Counted from the first letter of the stretch, positions 25,332 through 34,251 are shown. The stretch: DNA of 38,975 nt from an uncultured Gammaproteobacteria bacterium (GCA_913050095.1 CAJXAV010000010.1:1-38975), one strand, 5' to 3'. The notes: generated by a model from the letters alone, not told the origin. Numbers and translations: made by a program.

Positions 25332-26385
25332 TATTTATATCCTCTTTTAATTTTTTAATAACTTTAATAATCGGTTTTGAAACACCAATAATATCATAAA
25401 TATTTTTCCAGTTATAATTATTGAATTTATTGCTCATTTTTGCATCAACTTTATATATTATGATATCTAATTTTAAGTGCGTTAGGTCATGTGCAAAATT
25501 TAAGTAAATTATTTTTTTACTTTCAATTTGGTTATTTTTTAAAAATTCTTTATAATTTTTTTCTTTTTCAAATAGTGGTAAAGACCATAAATTTGCCCAT
25601 AAACCTTTGTTATCATTTTTTTTCATTAGTATTAAATTTTTATCATTAGGATGCTGGATTAAAAAAAAGAATAATTTTTTATTTTTTCGTTTAATTTTTT
25701 CTATTTTTTCAGGTATAACATTTGTTAAGCCAAGCTCGAAGGATTTGCATTTTAATTTTATAGGACATTTTTCGCATAATGGATTATTTTTCATGCATAT
25801 TTTTGAACCTAAATCCATAATAGATTGTGTATAAATATTATTATTTTTTTTTGGGAGCAAATATTCTGATATTTCCCATAAATTTTTTTCATTATTTTGA
25901 TCTCCTCTAATTGCAAAATATCTTTTTATTACTCTTTTTACATTCCCGTCTAAAATAGGAAATTTCTTATTGTACGCAAGTGATAGGATTGCTCCTGCAG
26001 TTGATTTTCCAACACCTGGTAGCTGAATTAATTCTTCATATGTTTCAGGAAAAATATAATTATGTTTTTCTTTTATAATTTGCGATGTTTTGAAAATATA
26101 TTCTGCTCTTCTGTAGTATCCTAATCCTGACCATAATTCTAAAACATTTTCTAATCTAGAACTTGATAGGTCCTTAATTGTTGGATATTTCTTAATAAAC
26201 TTTTCGTAATATTGCAAAACTGTACTTACTTGCGTTTGTTGAAGCATGATTTCGGAAATCCAGATTTCATATGGATTTGTATTAGCTTGCCAAGGAAGAT
26301 TATGTCTGCCATGAAGTTTATGCCATGAAATTAATTTTTTAGAAAAACTCTTTTCTTGGAAATTATTTTCCTCTGTTCCACTCAC
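25291..26385 (-). CDS. mutY: A/G-specific adenine DNA glycosylase
   Basis: Removes adenine opposite 8-oxoguanine. HhH-GPD domain with ISEIMLQQTQVSTV (catalytic Glu), LWSGLGYYRRAEYI, the hairpin LPGVGKSTAGAILSL, FPILDGNVKRV (catalytic Asp), the 4Fe-4S set C-x6-C-x2-C-x5-C in KICMKNNPLCEKCPIKLKC, and a MutT-like C-terminal domain. No ATG exists near the expected start. GTG at 26397, 26394 and 26385 are in frame; I favour 26385 because AAAGGTGG lies about 9 bases upstream and it is closest to the family N-terminus. All choices overlap the end of moaC. 364 residues from 26385. Confidence 0.93.
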   Translation of the reverse strand: MSGTEENNFQEKSFSKKLISWHKLHGRHNLPWQANTNPYEIWISEIMLQQTQVSTVLQYYEKFIKKYPTIKDLSSSRLENVLELWSGLGYYRRAEYIFKTSQIIKEKHNYIFPETYEELIQLPGVGKSTAGAILSLAYNKKFPILDGNVKRVIKRYFAIRGDQNNEKNLWEISEYLLPKKNNNIYTQSIMDLGSKICMKNNPLCEKCPIKLKCKSFELGLTNVIPEKIEKIKRKNKKLFFFLIQHPNDKNLILMKKNDNKGLWANLWSLPLFEKEKNYKEFLKNNQIESKKIIYLNFAHDLTHLKLDIIIYKVDAKMSNKFNNYNWKNIYDIIGVSKPIIKVIKKLKEDINNEKSNVLKIKKRA

Positions 26386-26845
26386 CAGAGGCACCACCTT
26401 TTTTTGATTCTAGTTGAATCTCTGAAATTATCATGCTTTTATCTATTGCTTTACACATATCATAGATTGTTAATAAACCAATTTGAACTGATGTTAATGC
26501 TTCCATTTCAACGCCAGTTTTACCAGATGTCTTCACTTCAGCTTTACAAAAGACATATTTTTTAGATAAATTAATCTTAAAATCTACTGTGACAGAGGAC
26601 AAATTAATATTATGACAGAGTGGTATAAGGTCAGATGTTTTTTTCGAAGCTGTTATTGCCGCAATTCTTGCAATCCCTAAGACATCACCTTTTTTGTGGT
26701 TGCCTTCCTTGATTTTCTTTATAGAATCTTTAGACATAAATATCTTGCCGCTAGCAACAGCTATCCTATCTGTGATATTCTTATTTTTAATATCAACCAT
26801 ATGGGCTTCGCCAGATTTTGTGAAATGTGTTAAGTTCTTTTTCAT
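26363..26845 (-). CDS. moaC: Cyclic pyranopterin monophosphate synthase
   Basis: With MoaA, converts GTP to cyclic pyranopterin monophosphate, the first molybdenum-cofactor intermediate. 160 residues (E. coli 161): LTHFTKSGEAHMVDIKNK, AVASGKIFM, GNHKKGDVLGIARIAAI, SDLIPLCHNINLS, VKTSGKTGVEMEALTSVQIG LLTIYDMCKAIDK, and KKGGASGEW at the end. ATG at 26845; a TTG at 26857 would add four residues. Divergent from moaD with 35 bases between starts. Confidence 0.95.
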   Translation of the reverse strand: MKKNLTHFTKSGEAHMVDIKNKNITDRIAVASGKIFMSKDSIKKIKEGNHKKGDVLGIARIAAITASKKTSDLIPLCHNINLSSVTVDFKINLSKKYVFCKAEVKTSGKTGVEMEALTSVQIGLLTIYDMCKAIDKSMIISEIQLESKKGGASGEWNRGK

Positions 26846-26880
26846 TATAAAATTCAATTTTTTTAATAGTGTAACAAATT

Positions 26881-27114
26881 ATGAAAATAAAAGTAGTTTA
26901 CTTGGCAAGATTAGCTGAGGATATGGGTAAGCATGAGGAATTTATAGAAATGCTGGACCCAAAATCAACAATTAATGATGTTTTTTTAAGATGTAAATTA
27001 GATAAAGTTAATTATAAAATTTACTCTGCGAGAAATTTTGAGCATTCTGATTTTAAAACTAATATAAAAAATAATGATGAAATTGCTTTTTTTCCAACAA
27101 TAACTGGAGGTTAG
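26881..27114 (+). CDS. moaD: Molybdopterin synthase sulfur-carrier subunit
   Basis: Ubiquitin-fold protein whose C-terminal Gly-Gly thiocarboxylate gives sulfur to MoaE for molybdopterin. 77 residues starting MKIKVVYLARLAEDMGKHEE and ending IAFFPTITGG, the canonical tail; PPVAGG is the E. coli equivalent. Alone on the plus strand between moaC and the protease gene. moaA, moaE and moeA/B are not in the window, so the pathway must be completed elsewhere. Confidence 0.9.
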   Translation: MKIKVVYLARLAEDMGKHEEFIEMLDPKSTINDVFLRCKLDKVNYKIYSARNFEHSDFKTNIKNNDEIAFFPTITGG

Positions 27115-27120
27115 ATTAAT

Positions 27121-28482
27121 TTATTTTAGTAGTAAAAATGCCGTTCTATTCCTTCTTTGCACATGTACTACAAGTTCAGAATCATTAACACCAGCAACAA
27201 TTTCAAGATCTTTAATTTTCTTAACAGGAATATTATTTATTGATAGTAAAATATCATTTTTTCTTATCCCGATATAATAAGCTTTACTATCTTTTGAAAT
27301 TTTTAAAACTTTTATACCAGATACTTTTCCATACTCAGGCATATTCTTTTTTATTTCACTAAAAACAATTCCTTGTAATCTTGGGTTTATTTTTATTTTA
27401 TTTTTTTTAGAAATTTTTGGCTCTAATATTTTTACTTTAGTTGAAATTATTTTTCCTTTTCTATTAATTTCCATGGTGATGCTGCTATTAATTTTTAGCA
27501 GACCTATTTTATTTCTCATGCTGGATGCGTTTTCTATATTTTCATTATTTATTTTTGTCACAACGTCGCCTATTTTTATTCCTGCTTTATCAGCAGGGGA
27601 ACCTTTTGTAACTCGCGTAATTATAGCTCCTTTGTATGTATTTATCCCAAATGCCTTAGATAGGTCTGTTGTTAAATCTTGTGCTGAAACACCCAAATAG
27701 CCCCTCTTTACTTTACCGTACTTAAGAAGTTGTTCTGTGATATCTAGAGCCATATTTACAGGTATTGCGAGGCCTATACCAACACTACCCGAAACTCCTT
27801 TTGATCCGATAATGGCCGTATTTATGCCTACAAGCTCGCCTCTTAAATTTACTAATGCTCCCCCTGAGTTACCAGGATTTATTGAGGCATCTGTTTGTAT
27901 AAAATTTTCATATGCCTCTATTCCTAAACCAGATCTACCCAAAGCGCTTATTATCCCAGATGTAACGGTTTGACCTATACCAAAAGGATTTCCTATTGCA
28001 ACAACAAAATCACCAACTCTTAATTTGTCAGAGTTCGCAAATTTTAAAGATTTTAATTTTTTGGCTTTTATCTTTATAACAGCGATATCTGACGCAGGAT
28101 CAGAGCCAACTAGAGTTGCTTTAAATTCTCTACCATCTTGTAGCTTAACTTTTATATCCTTGGCTTTTGCTATTACATGATTATTTGTAATTATATAACC
28201 TTTATTTTTATTTATAATTACACCTGACCCAAGTCCTGACCTATTTCTTTTTCTAGTTTCTTGTTTGCCAGGTATATTAAAAAATTTTCTATATAATAAA
28301 TCATCAATTTGATTATTTTTTTCTTCAACCTCATTGATTGTGTAAATATTAACTACGGCAGGAGTTACATTTTCTAACATTGGTGCAAGAGAAGGTAATC
28401 CAGAACTTAAAAGATTAGATTTGTTTGAAAAAGAAACAGAACTAAATAGTAATAATATTATTAAAAGTATTCTTTTTTGCAT
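27121..28482 (-). CDS. Periplasmic serine protease of the DegP/DegQ (Do/HtrA) family
   Basis: Envelope quality-control protease and chaperone. 453 residues from the ATG at 28482, which has AAGAGGATAATT before it; extension to 28512 would run into the upstream gene. Signal peptide residues 1-19 (RILLIILLLFSSVSFS). Catalytic triad His102 in ITNNHVIAK, Asp132 in ASDIAVIKI, Ser206 in INPGNSGGAL. Two PDZ domains follow (about 255-340, with RGYLGVSAQ, and 360-450). The protease loop between signal and core is short, more like DegQ or MucD than DegP. Follows the asparaginase-like gene by 13 bases. Confidence 0.93.
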   Translation of the reverse strand: MQKRILLIILLLFSSVSFSNKSNLLSSGLPSLAPMLENVTPAVVNIYTINEVEEKNNQIDDLLYRKFFNIPGKQETRKRNRSGLGSGVIINKNKGYIITNNHVIAKAKDIKVKLQDGREFKATLVGSDPASDIAVIKIKAKKLKSLKFANSDKLRVGDFVVAIGNPFGIGQTVTSGIISALGRSGLGIEAYENFIQTDASINPGNSGGALVNLRGELVGINTAIIGSKGVSGSVGIGLAIPVNMALDITEQLLKYGKVKRGYLGVSAQDLTTDLSKAFGINTYKGAIITRVTKGSPADKAGIKIGDVVTKINNENIENASSMRNKIGLLKINSSITMEINRKGKIISTKVKILEPKISKKNKIKINPRLQGIVFSEIKKNMPEYGKVSGIKVLKISKDSKAYYIGIRKNDILLSINNIPVKKIKDLEIVAGVNDSELVVHVQRRNRTAFLLLK

Positions 28483-28495
28483 AATTATCCTCTTA

Positions 28496-28981
28496 CTAAT
28501 CTTTTGTTTCAAATTTTCCTAAATCTATATTTTTTTTAACGTTATTCGAATTAAATATTTGACCACTCATTGCTATGTAAATACCATTTTCCAGAGTTAA
28601 AGCTGCAGAATACGCAAAGCCCGAATTAAAAATAGCATCTGTTTTTCTAAATCTAGCTGGTTGCATAGCACCTGTTAATACGATTGTTTTTTCTTTTATG
28701 TCTTCTAAAAATTTAGCTGTCTCAACCATAGTATCAGTTCCGTGCGTGATTATTATCCTATCTTCATCACATTCTAATACAGCTTCTTTGATAATTTTTC
28801 TTTCATCTTGGGTAATATCTAGACTATCTTTTTTTAAGATAGATTTTACTCTGTAATCTGATGTAACGTTACCCTCATCGAGAATAGAGGATATGCAAGG
28901 TTCTCCAATGCTATATTCGCTATTAGCGTCAAAATAAACTTTATCAAAAGTTCCGCCTGTTGTTAGTATTGCAATTGTCAT
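28496..28981 (-). CDS. Asparaginase-like N-terminal-domain protein
   Basis: 161 residues corresponding to only the N-terminal domain of L-asparaginase. Seen: ILTTGGTFDKVYFD (first catalytic Thr region), SDYRVKSILKKDSLDIT, IITHGTDTMVETAKFL (the Thr-Asp pair), TIVLTGAMQPARFRKTDA, and NGIYIAMSGQIF. The C-terminal domain of about 130 residues is missing and the reading frame ends cleanly, so this is a one-domain form rather than a recent frameshift. Whether it hydrolyses asparagine is unknown; part of the classic active site comes from the missing domain of a neighbouring subunit. Probably co-transcribed with the protease gene. Confidence 0.82.
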   Translation of the reverse strand: MTIAILTTGGTFDKVYFDANSEYSIGEPCISSILDEGNVTSDYRVKSILKKDSLDITQDERKIIKEAVLECDEDRIIITHGTDTMVETAKFLEDIKEKTIVLTGAMQPARFRKTDAIFNSGFAYSAALTLENGIYIAMSGQIFNSNNVKKNIDLGKFETKD

Positions 28982-29097
28982 AATTTCTAGTTCTCCAATA
29001 TTTATAATACTATGATATCATTCAGAAACTGTAATTCTTCATAAAAACAAAAAATAAGCAAATTTATTTATTTTACAATATACCGAGAGTAATAAAT

Positions 29098-29817
29098 ATG
29101 AGAAAAAATGGAAGAAGATCTGACCAATTAAGAGACATAAAGATAACAAAAAACTACGTATCACACCCAGAAGGTTCAGTCTTAGTTGAGTTTGGTGAAA
29201 CAAAAGTTATATGTAATGCGACAATAGAAAACAACGTTCCTCGTTTCCTTAAGGGTAAAAATATGGGGTGGGTAACAGCAGAATACGGCATGCTTCCTAG
29301 ATCTACAAATGACAGAATGAGAAGAGAAGCAAAAAGTAAGCAAAGTGGAAGAACCATGGAGATTCAAAGACTCATAGGCAGATCTTTAAGGTCTTCAGTA
29401 GATTTGGAAAAATTAGGGGATAGGTCAGTTACAATAGACTGCGATGTGATACAGGCAGATGGTGGCACAAGAACAGCATCTATTACTGGTGGATTTGTTG
29501 CTTTATGTTTAGCATTGAGAAGTCAAGATAGCGAGGAATTTAATTCTACTGAAGCAATAAAGTCATATACAGGTTCAGTATCTATTGGAAAAGTGAATGG
29601 TGAAATTATATTAGATCTTGACTATGATGAAGATTCAAGCGCAGAAACAGATATGAATTTCATAATGAACGATGAAGGAAATTTTATAGAAATACAAGGT
29701 ACGGCAGAAGAAGGTGCGTTCTCTAAAGAAGAGTTAGATAAAATGATCAATTTGGCAACAAGTGGTATTAAATCTATCATTGATATACAAAAAAATGCTT
29801 TAAATAGTTATGAGTAA
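29098..29817 (+). CDS. rph: Ribonuclease PH
   Basis: Phosphorolytic 3'-5' exoribonuclease trimming tRNA 3' ends. 239 residues (E. coli 238) starting [20 protein letters not shown], then [71 protein letters not shown], and [15 protein letters not shown]. Divergent from the asparaginase-like gene across 116 bases and overlapping rdgB by 8. The rph-rdgB pair is common in this class. Confidence 0.97.
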   Translation: MRKNGRRSDQLRDIKITKNYVSHPEGSVLVEFGETKVICNATIENNVPRFLKGKNMGWVTAEYGMLPRSTNDRMRREAKSKQSGRTMEIQRLIGRSLRSSVDLEKLGDRSVTIDCDVIQADGGTRTASITGGFVALCLALRSQDSEEFNSTEAIKSYTGSVSIGKVNGEIILDLDYDEDSSAETDMNFIMNDEGNFIEIQGTAEEGAFSKEELDKMINLATSGIKSIIDIQKNALNSYE

Positions 29818-30424
29818 AATTGTTCTAGCTTCAAATAATAATCATAAAATAAAGGAATTTACGAAGATCTTAAATCAAGAAGATTTTCATTTAATACCTC
29901 AGGGTCAATTAAATATTTCTGAAGTAGAAGAAACTGGGCTAACATTTATTGAAAATGCTATTTTAAAAGCAAGGAATGCTGCAAATATAGCAAAAATGCC
30001 ATCAATTTCGGACGATTCTGGAATTGAAGTTGATGCTCTATCAGGAAGGCCAGGAATCTATTCCGCAAGATATGCAGGCGAGGAATGTGATGATAAAAAA
30101 AATAATCAATTACTTTTGAAAGAGCTTAAGAATGTACCTTTTGAAAAAAGAACAGCTAGATATCATTGCGCAATAGTTTTTATGCCTACACATGATCATC
30201 CTGACCCAAAAATATATAAAGGCACCTGGGAAGGTATAATTGGGCTTAAAGAAACAGGGGAAAATGGCTTTGGATATGATCCATTATTCTTTTTGCCCGA
30301 TAGAAAATGCACATCTGCGGAGTTATCAGAAGAACTAAAAAATGAAATTAGCCATAGAGGAAAAGCATTAAAATTGTTCGAAAAAGATTTTTTAGAAATT
30401 ATAAAAAATAGCCAATATTTTTAA
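29810..30424 (+). CDS. rdgB: dITP/XTP pyrophosphatase (RdgB/HAM1)
   Basis: Hydrolyses non-canonical purine triphosphates (dITP, XTP) so they are not put into DNA. 204 residues with [84 protein letters not shown], and [18 protein letters not shown]. All nucleotide and metal residues of the family look intact. Its end is followed by a 428-base non-coding gap. Confidence 0.96.
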   Translation: MSKIVLASNNNHKIKEFTKILNQEDFHLIPQGQLNISEVEETGLTFIENAILKARNAANIAKMPSISDDSGIEVDALSGRPGIYSARYAGEECDDKKNNQLLLKELKNVPFEKRTARYHCAIVFMPTHDHPDPKIYKGTWEGIIGLKETGENGFGYDPLFFLPDRKCTSAELSEELKNEISHRGKALKLFEKDFLEIIKNSQYF

Positions 30425-30661
30425 CTAAAAATACGAAATTTCGCTTGATTTTCTCTTTTTTTTACTAATTTATTTGTATTTACAGTGTTTTATTCACAGA
30501 TAATGTTTTTGTCAACTTTTTTTACATATTTTTTAAAAATAAATTGATATATAAATTTTTATTTAAAATCAATTACTTATATTGTGCAAAATTTGAACAA
30601 TTTAATTAAGTTGAAAGAATATTTGGTGAGTATTAAAAAAAATAACTTTTTTACACAGACT

Positions 30662-30682
30662 TATCCACAATTATTGTGGATA
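30662..30682. repeat. Perfect 10-bp inverted repeat built on the DnaA-box sequence
   Basis: TATCCACAAT (30662-30671), one spacer T, then ATTGTGGATA (30673-30682). The arms are exact reverse complements, so two DnaA-like sites face each other. It could be bound by DnaA or by another dimeric regulator. Confidence 0.7.
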
Positions 30683-30756
30683 TAAAAAATATGTCTAGAA
30701 AACAGTAATTTATGCAGTTAAATTAAAATTTATAACTAAATAATCATTTAAGTGTG

Positions 30757-30814
30757 CCCTATTAAGTTCTAATTTTACCAGAATTTTCCCTTGTAGCAGG
30801 GTTGTTCTTTAGGT
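30757..30814 (+). promoter_or_regulatory. Possible structured 5' leader of rpmE2
   Basis: About 40 bases before the L31 start the RNA can fold as a closed multi-branch element. Outer stem CCTA (30758-30761) with TAGG (30810-30813), continued after a TT bulge by AAG (30764-30766) with CTT (30807-30809). Hairpin 1 is TTCT (30767-30770) with AGAA (30780-30783). Hairpin 2 is CCCT (30788-30791) with AGGG (30798-30801). Ribosomal-protein leaders for L31 are known in gammaproteobacteria, but I cannot match this one to a family; stems are short. Confidence 0.35.
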
Positions 30815-30852
30815 ATCATTCAGATTCTTAAATTTAATGATAATATAGTATT

Positions 30853-31098
30853 ATGAAAAAAGACATTCATCCTGAATACCGAGATGTGCTATTCCACGAT
30901 ACCAGCGCGGACACATACTTTTTGATAGGTTCAACTATAAAAACAGACAAAACAAAAGAATGGGAAGATGGAAAAACTTATCCCTACTGCAGTTTAGACA
31001 TATCTTCTGTTTCTCACCCTTTCTATACTGGTAAACAGAAAATTATTGACACTGCTGGTCAGGTTGATAAGTTTAAGAAAAGATACAAAAAATCTTAA
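30853..31098 (+). CDS. rpmE2: 50S ribosomal protein L31, type B (zinc-free form)
   Basis: Large-subunit protein at the inter-subunit bridge. 81 residues beginning [20 protein letters not shown], then [12 protein letters not shown], and [27 protein letters not shown]. It lacks the CxxC zinc ligands of classic L31, so it is the B paralogue, which replaces L31 under zinc shortage in E. coli. In a streamlined genome it may be the only copy, giving permanent zinc saving. Preceded by the AT-rich gap with a foldable leader; no clear Zur site seen. Confidence 0.95.
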   Translation: MKKDIHPEYRDVLFHDTSADTYFLIGSTIKTDKTKEWEDGKTYPYCSLDISSVSHPFYTGKQKIIDTAGQVDKFKKRYKKS

Positions 31099-31150
31099 TT
31101 TACATCTAATATCTCTTTTAATCTAAAGCTTTTTTGGGCAATATTAGATT

Positions 31151-32617
31151 ATGGATAGACGATCATTTTTAAAAGCTTCAACACTATTATCATTAGCTGG
31201 GACATTACCTTCTTGTGCAACAAATCCAGTAACTGGTGAAAATGATCTCATATTATTATCAGAAGATGAAGAGGCAGAACTAGGAAGATCTTCACATAAA
31301 CAGGTTATGCAATCTTATAGTAAATATTACAACCCTGAGTTGCTCAAGTATGTTACAAATCTTGGAGAAAAGCTTGCAGAAGTAAGTCACAGGAAGGAGT
31401 TGATATATCATTTTACAATTTTGGACAGCCCTCAAGTAAATGCTTTTGCTATACCTGGTGGTTATGTCTATATAACTAGAGGAATGCTAGCATACCTTGG
31501 TAGTGAAGCAGAATTATGTGGAGTTCTTGGTCATGAGTTAGGCCATATAACTGCAAGACATGGTGTGAAACAGTATTCAAAAAACCAAGTTACAAATATT
31601 TTTTCAACCGTGGTTGCTGTTTTAGTAGGTAATAGAACTTTGGCAAATCTAGGCCAGCTTGCAACTGCTGCTATTTTAAGAGGATTTGGAAGAGAGGCAG
31701 AACTAGAGGCAGATAGAGTTGGAGCAGAATACATAGCAAAATTAGGTTATGATCCGGATGCTTTGAAAAATGTTATCGGAGTGCTTAAAAACCAAGAAGA
31801 ATTTGATAAAGTTCTTGCCGAAGAGGAAAATAGAGATCCATATGCTTACCATGGTGTCTTCGCAACGCACCCAGATAATGATAAGAGGTTGCAAGAAGTC
31901 ATAAAAGCTGCAAAAGCAAATATAAATCCAATAAAAATCGATGATAATGAAAAAAAATATTTAGATATAATAGAGGGGTTACCGTTTGGTCCCGGTGAGG
32001 GCCAAGGCTCATCAAGAGGATCGAAGTTTTATCATGCAGAATTAGATTTTAAGATAAAATTTCCAGAAGATTGGAAAATTGAAAATTTACCAACATCTGT
32101 TTTAGGAACTTCAAAAAATAGAGAAGTTTTATTAGAATTAACGATGAGAGATTTGAATAGAAAGATTACAGCACAGAATTTAATAGAGAGATTGTATGGT
32201 GATGATTATAAAAATGGTAAAGAAATAAATAAATCAGAATACAAAGGATATGCTGCAACAGTTAAACTTGATACAAGTTTTGGAAGTAATCATAAATGTA
32301 GAGTTGCCATATTATATAAAAATAAGAAAGAAGCCTTTCAGTTTATTGGAACAACAAAAGACAACGATGACTTCGAAAGAAATGTTAAAGTATTTGATAA
32401 AACAATAGAATCATTAAGAAAGCTTAAAGAGTCTGAAAAAGAGTTAGCTCAACCAAAAAGAATAGTGCTTTATAAAGTAAAAAAAGGTGATACTTTAAAA
32501 AAATTAGCTTTAAAAACCGCTTTTTCCACACACGCAGAAAATAGATTAAGAGTTATAAATAACATGTTCCCTAAAGGTGAACCAGAAGTTGGTAGTACTA
32601 TTAAATTAATTTATTAA
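31151..32617 (+). CDS. M48-family metalloprotease lipoprotein with C-terminal LysM-like segment
   Basis: 488 residues. The N-terminus MDRRSFLKASTLLS has a twin-arginine motif, followed by a lipobox ending at Cys22 (LPSC), so a Tat-exported lipoprotein is likely. The zincin site is GHELGHITARHG (His128, Glu129, His132), and the third ligand Glu lies in GREAELEADRVGAEY. The C-terminal YKVKKGDTLKKLALK looks like the start of a LysM peptidoglycan-binding module. This resembles envelope quality-control proteases of the BepA/LoiP group but the LysM end sets it apart. Substrate unknown. dsbD starts 4 bases after its stop. Confidence 0.88.
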   Translation: MDRRSFLKASTLLSLAGTLPSCATNPVTGENDLILLSEDEEAELGRSSHKQVMQSYSKYYNPELLKYVTNLGEKLAEVSHRKELIYHFTILDSPQVNAFAIPGGYVYITRGMLAYLGSEAELCGVLGHELGHITARHGVKQYSKNQVTNIFSTVVAVLVGNRTLANLGQLATAAILRGFGREAELEADRVGAEYIAKLGYDPDALKNVIGVLKNQEEFDKVLAEEENRDPYAYHGVFATHPDNDKRLQEVIKAAKANINPIKIDDNEKKYLDIIEGLPFGPGEGQGSSRGSKFYHAELDFKIKFPEDWKIENLPTSVLGTSKNREVLLELTMRDLNRKITAQNLIERLYGDDYKNGKEINKSEYKGYAATVKLDTSFGSNHKCRVAILYKNKKEAFQFIGTTKDNDDFERNVKVFDKTIESLRKLKESEKELAQPKRIVLYKVKKGDTLKKLALKTAFSTHAENRLRVINNMFPKGEPEVGSTIKLIY

Positions 32618-32621
32618 GTTC

Positions 32622-34187
32622 ATGATCATAAAAAAAAAATTTTTCAATATCTTTATCCTATTTTTTATCTTATTTAATAATTCTAGTGCAGATGGATTAT
32701 TCTCAAATACTAATTCTAAAAAATTCTTAAAAGTTGATGAGGCTTTTCAAGCTAGCGCAGAAATTAAGCCGGAAAAAAAAATAATAATAAATTTTAAAAT
32801 TGAAAAAAACTACTATCTTTATAAAGATAAAATAAAAATATATGTGAATGAAAAAGAAGTAAAAAATTTAATATTTCCTAAGGCAAAAACTAAAGAAGAT
32901 GAATTTTTTGGATTAAGCTATATATATGATGATGATTTCGTAATTTCAAATTCTAATAATATTGTCAATATCAATAGTATTACTGTTTTATTTCAAGGAT
33001 GTGCTAACCAAGGTCTTTGCTACCCACCGATAAAAAGAAATATATTTAAAATCAATGAATATGATAAAAATACGTTTGAAGCAAAAGAGTCAGCTTCTGA
33101 AAAAATATATAAAAAATTATTATCAAATAATATAATTACTAATTTGTTATTGTTCATTGGCTTTGGATTACTTTTATCATTTACGCCATGCGTTCTTCCA
33201 ATGATACCAATTTTATCAGGCTTAATATTGCAGTCTGGCTCTCAAAATAAAAAGAAACCATTTTTTTTGTCCCTAAGCTATATTTTAGGAATGTGTTTTT
33301 TATATTTTACAGTTGGTTTGTTCTTTGGATATTCAACAAACGTATACAATATTCAGAGCGCATTTCAAAATCCAATTTATTTGATAGCTTTTTCTATAAT
33401 TTTATTAATTTTATCTTTATCTATGTTTGGTTTGTATGAAATAAGAATTTTTAATATTTTTAATAACTTTATTTCAAAATTCGGATATAACAAAAACACA
33501 ACTAGTTACAGTGGTACATTTTTTATGGGTTTTGTTTCAGCACTTATAGTTGGACCGTGTGTTGCACCACCACTTGCAGGAATTTTCATATATGTAAGTT
33601 CTGTAAACCCTGGACCGCTACACACAGGATTTTTATTTTTAAGCTTAGCAATAGGTATGAGTATTCCTTTGTTAGCATATGGAACATTTGTCGGAAAATT
33701 GGTCCCCAAAACTGGGAAATGGATGAAATATGTTAATTACTTTTTTGGAGTATTACTAATATTTGTAGCATTAACATTTATTGACAGAATAGTTCCAATT
33801 TTTAATATTGGCACAAATGAATCAAACCTAATTTTTAAAAAAGTTAACAATGTTAGCGAACTTAATAGATTTTTATCATATAAAGATGATAAGATTACGT
33901 TCCTAGATGTTTACGCAGACTGGTGTATTGAATGTAAACTTATGGAGAAAAAAACGTTTAAAGATAAAAACGTAGAAGCTCGATTAAAAAATTTTAGATT
34001 AATAAAAATTGATGTCACTGATAATACTGATCAAGATCTTGAGCTTTTAAAATACTTAAATATTATTGGGCCTCCATCATATAAATTTTTTGATAAAGAT
34101 GGTTTGGAAATCAAAGGCTTTGGGATACAGGGATATATGAACCCAGAAAATTTTTTAAAACACCTGAATGAAATAGAAAAAAATTGA
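32622..34187 (+). CDS. dsbD: Thiol:disulfide interchange protein DsbD
   Basis: Carries reducing power from cytoplasmic thioredoxin to the periplasm. 521 residues. Signal peptide about 1-23; N-terminal domain with the redox pair Cys127/Cys133 in FQGCANQGLCYPP; membrane domain with the paired Cys in LSFTPCVLPMIPILSG and IVGPCVAPPLAG; C-terminal thioredoxin domain with YADWCIECKLMEK. I count about six clear membrane helices against eight in E. coli DsbD (565 residues), so the membrane part may be trimmed. Close to the M48 gene, both envelope functions. Confidence 0.94.
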   Translation: MIIKKKFFNIFILFFILFNNSSADGLFSNTNSKKFLKVDEAFQASAEIKPEKKIIINFKIEKNYYLYKDKIKIYVNEKEVKNLIFPKAKTKEDEFFGLSYIYDDDFVISNSNNIVNINSITVLFQGCANQGLCYPPIKRNIFKINEYDKNTFEAKESASEKIYKKLLSNNIITNLLLFIGFGLLLSFTPCVLPMIPILSGLILQSGSQNKKKPFFLSLSYILGMCFLYFTVGLFFGYSTNVYNIQSAFQNPIYLIAFSIILLILSLSMFGLYEIRIFNIFNNFISKFGYNKNTTSYSGTFFMGFVSALIVGPCVAPPLAGIFIYVSSVNPGPLHTGFLFLSLAIGMSIPLLAYGTFVGKLVPKTGKWMKYVNYFFGVLLIFVALTFIDRIVPIFNIGTNESNLIFKKVNNVSELNRFLSYKDDKITFLDVYADWCIECKLMEKKTFKDKNVEARLKNFRLIKIDVTDNTDQDLELLKYLNIIGPPSYKFFDKDGLEIKGFGIQGYMNPENFLKHLNEIEKN

Positions 34188-34251
34188 AAATAATAGCATT
34201 TAGTGTTATTTTGATGAATATCGAAGAATTTAAACGAATTTAAAAGAAATT

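Larger units (their letters stand above)
30425..30852. other. AT-rich non-coding region with a cluster of DnaA-box-like sites (possible replication origin)
   Basis: The longest gap in the window. Two exact TTATNCACA boxes: TTATTCACA (30490-30498) and TTATCCACA (30661-30669). Near matches with one mismatch: TTTTACACA (30649-30657), ATATCCACA on the minus strand (30675-30683) and TTTTGCACA on the minus strand (30583-30591). The stretch 30515-30580 is almost pure A/T, as an unwinding element would be. No dnaA, gyrB, mnmG or parAB genes are nearby and genes run plus on both sides, which argues against a chromosomal origin. It could also be a DnaA-regulated promoter. Confidence 0.35.

Noticed and set aside
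30434-30443. CGAAATTTCG as a terminator after rdgB
   Set aside because: A 10-base self-complementary sequence leaves no usable loop and the T-run is some 15 bases away; too weak to call.
34215-34245. Direct repeat GAATTTAAA before aroQ as a regulator site
   Set aside because: Two copies of a 9-base A/T word in very AT-rich DNA are expected by chance; kept only as a note in the aroQ entry.
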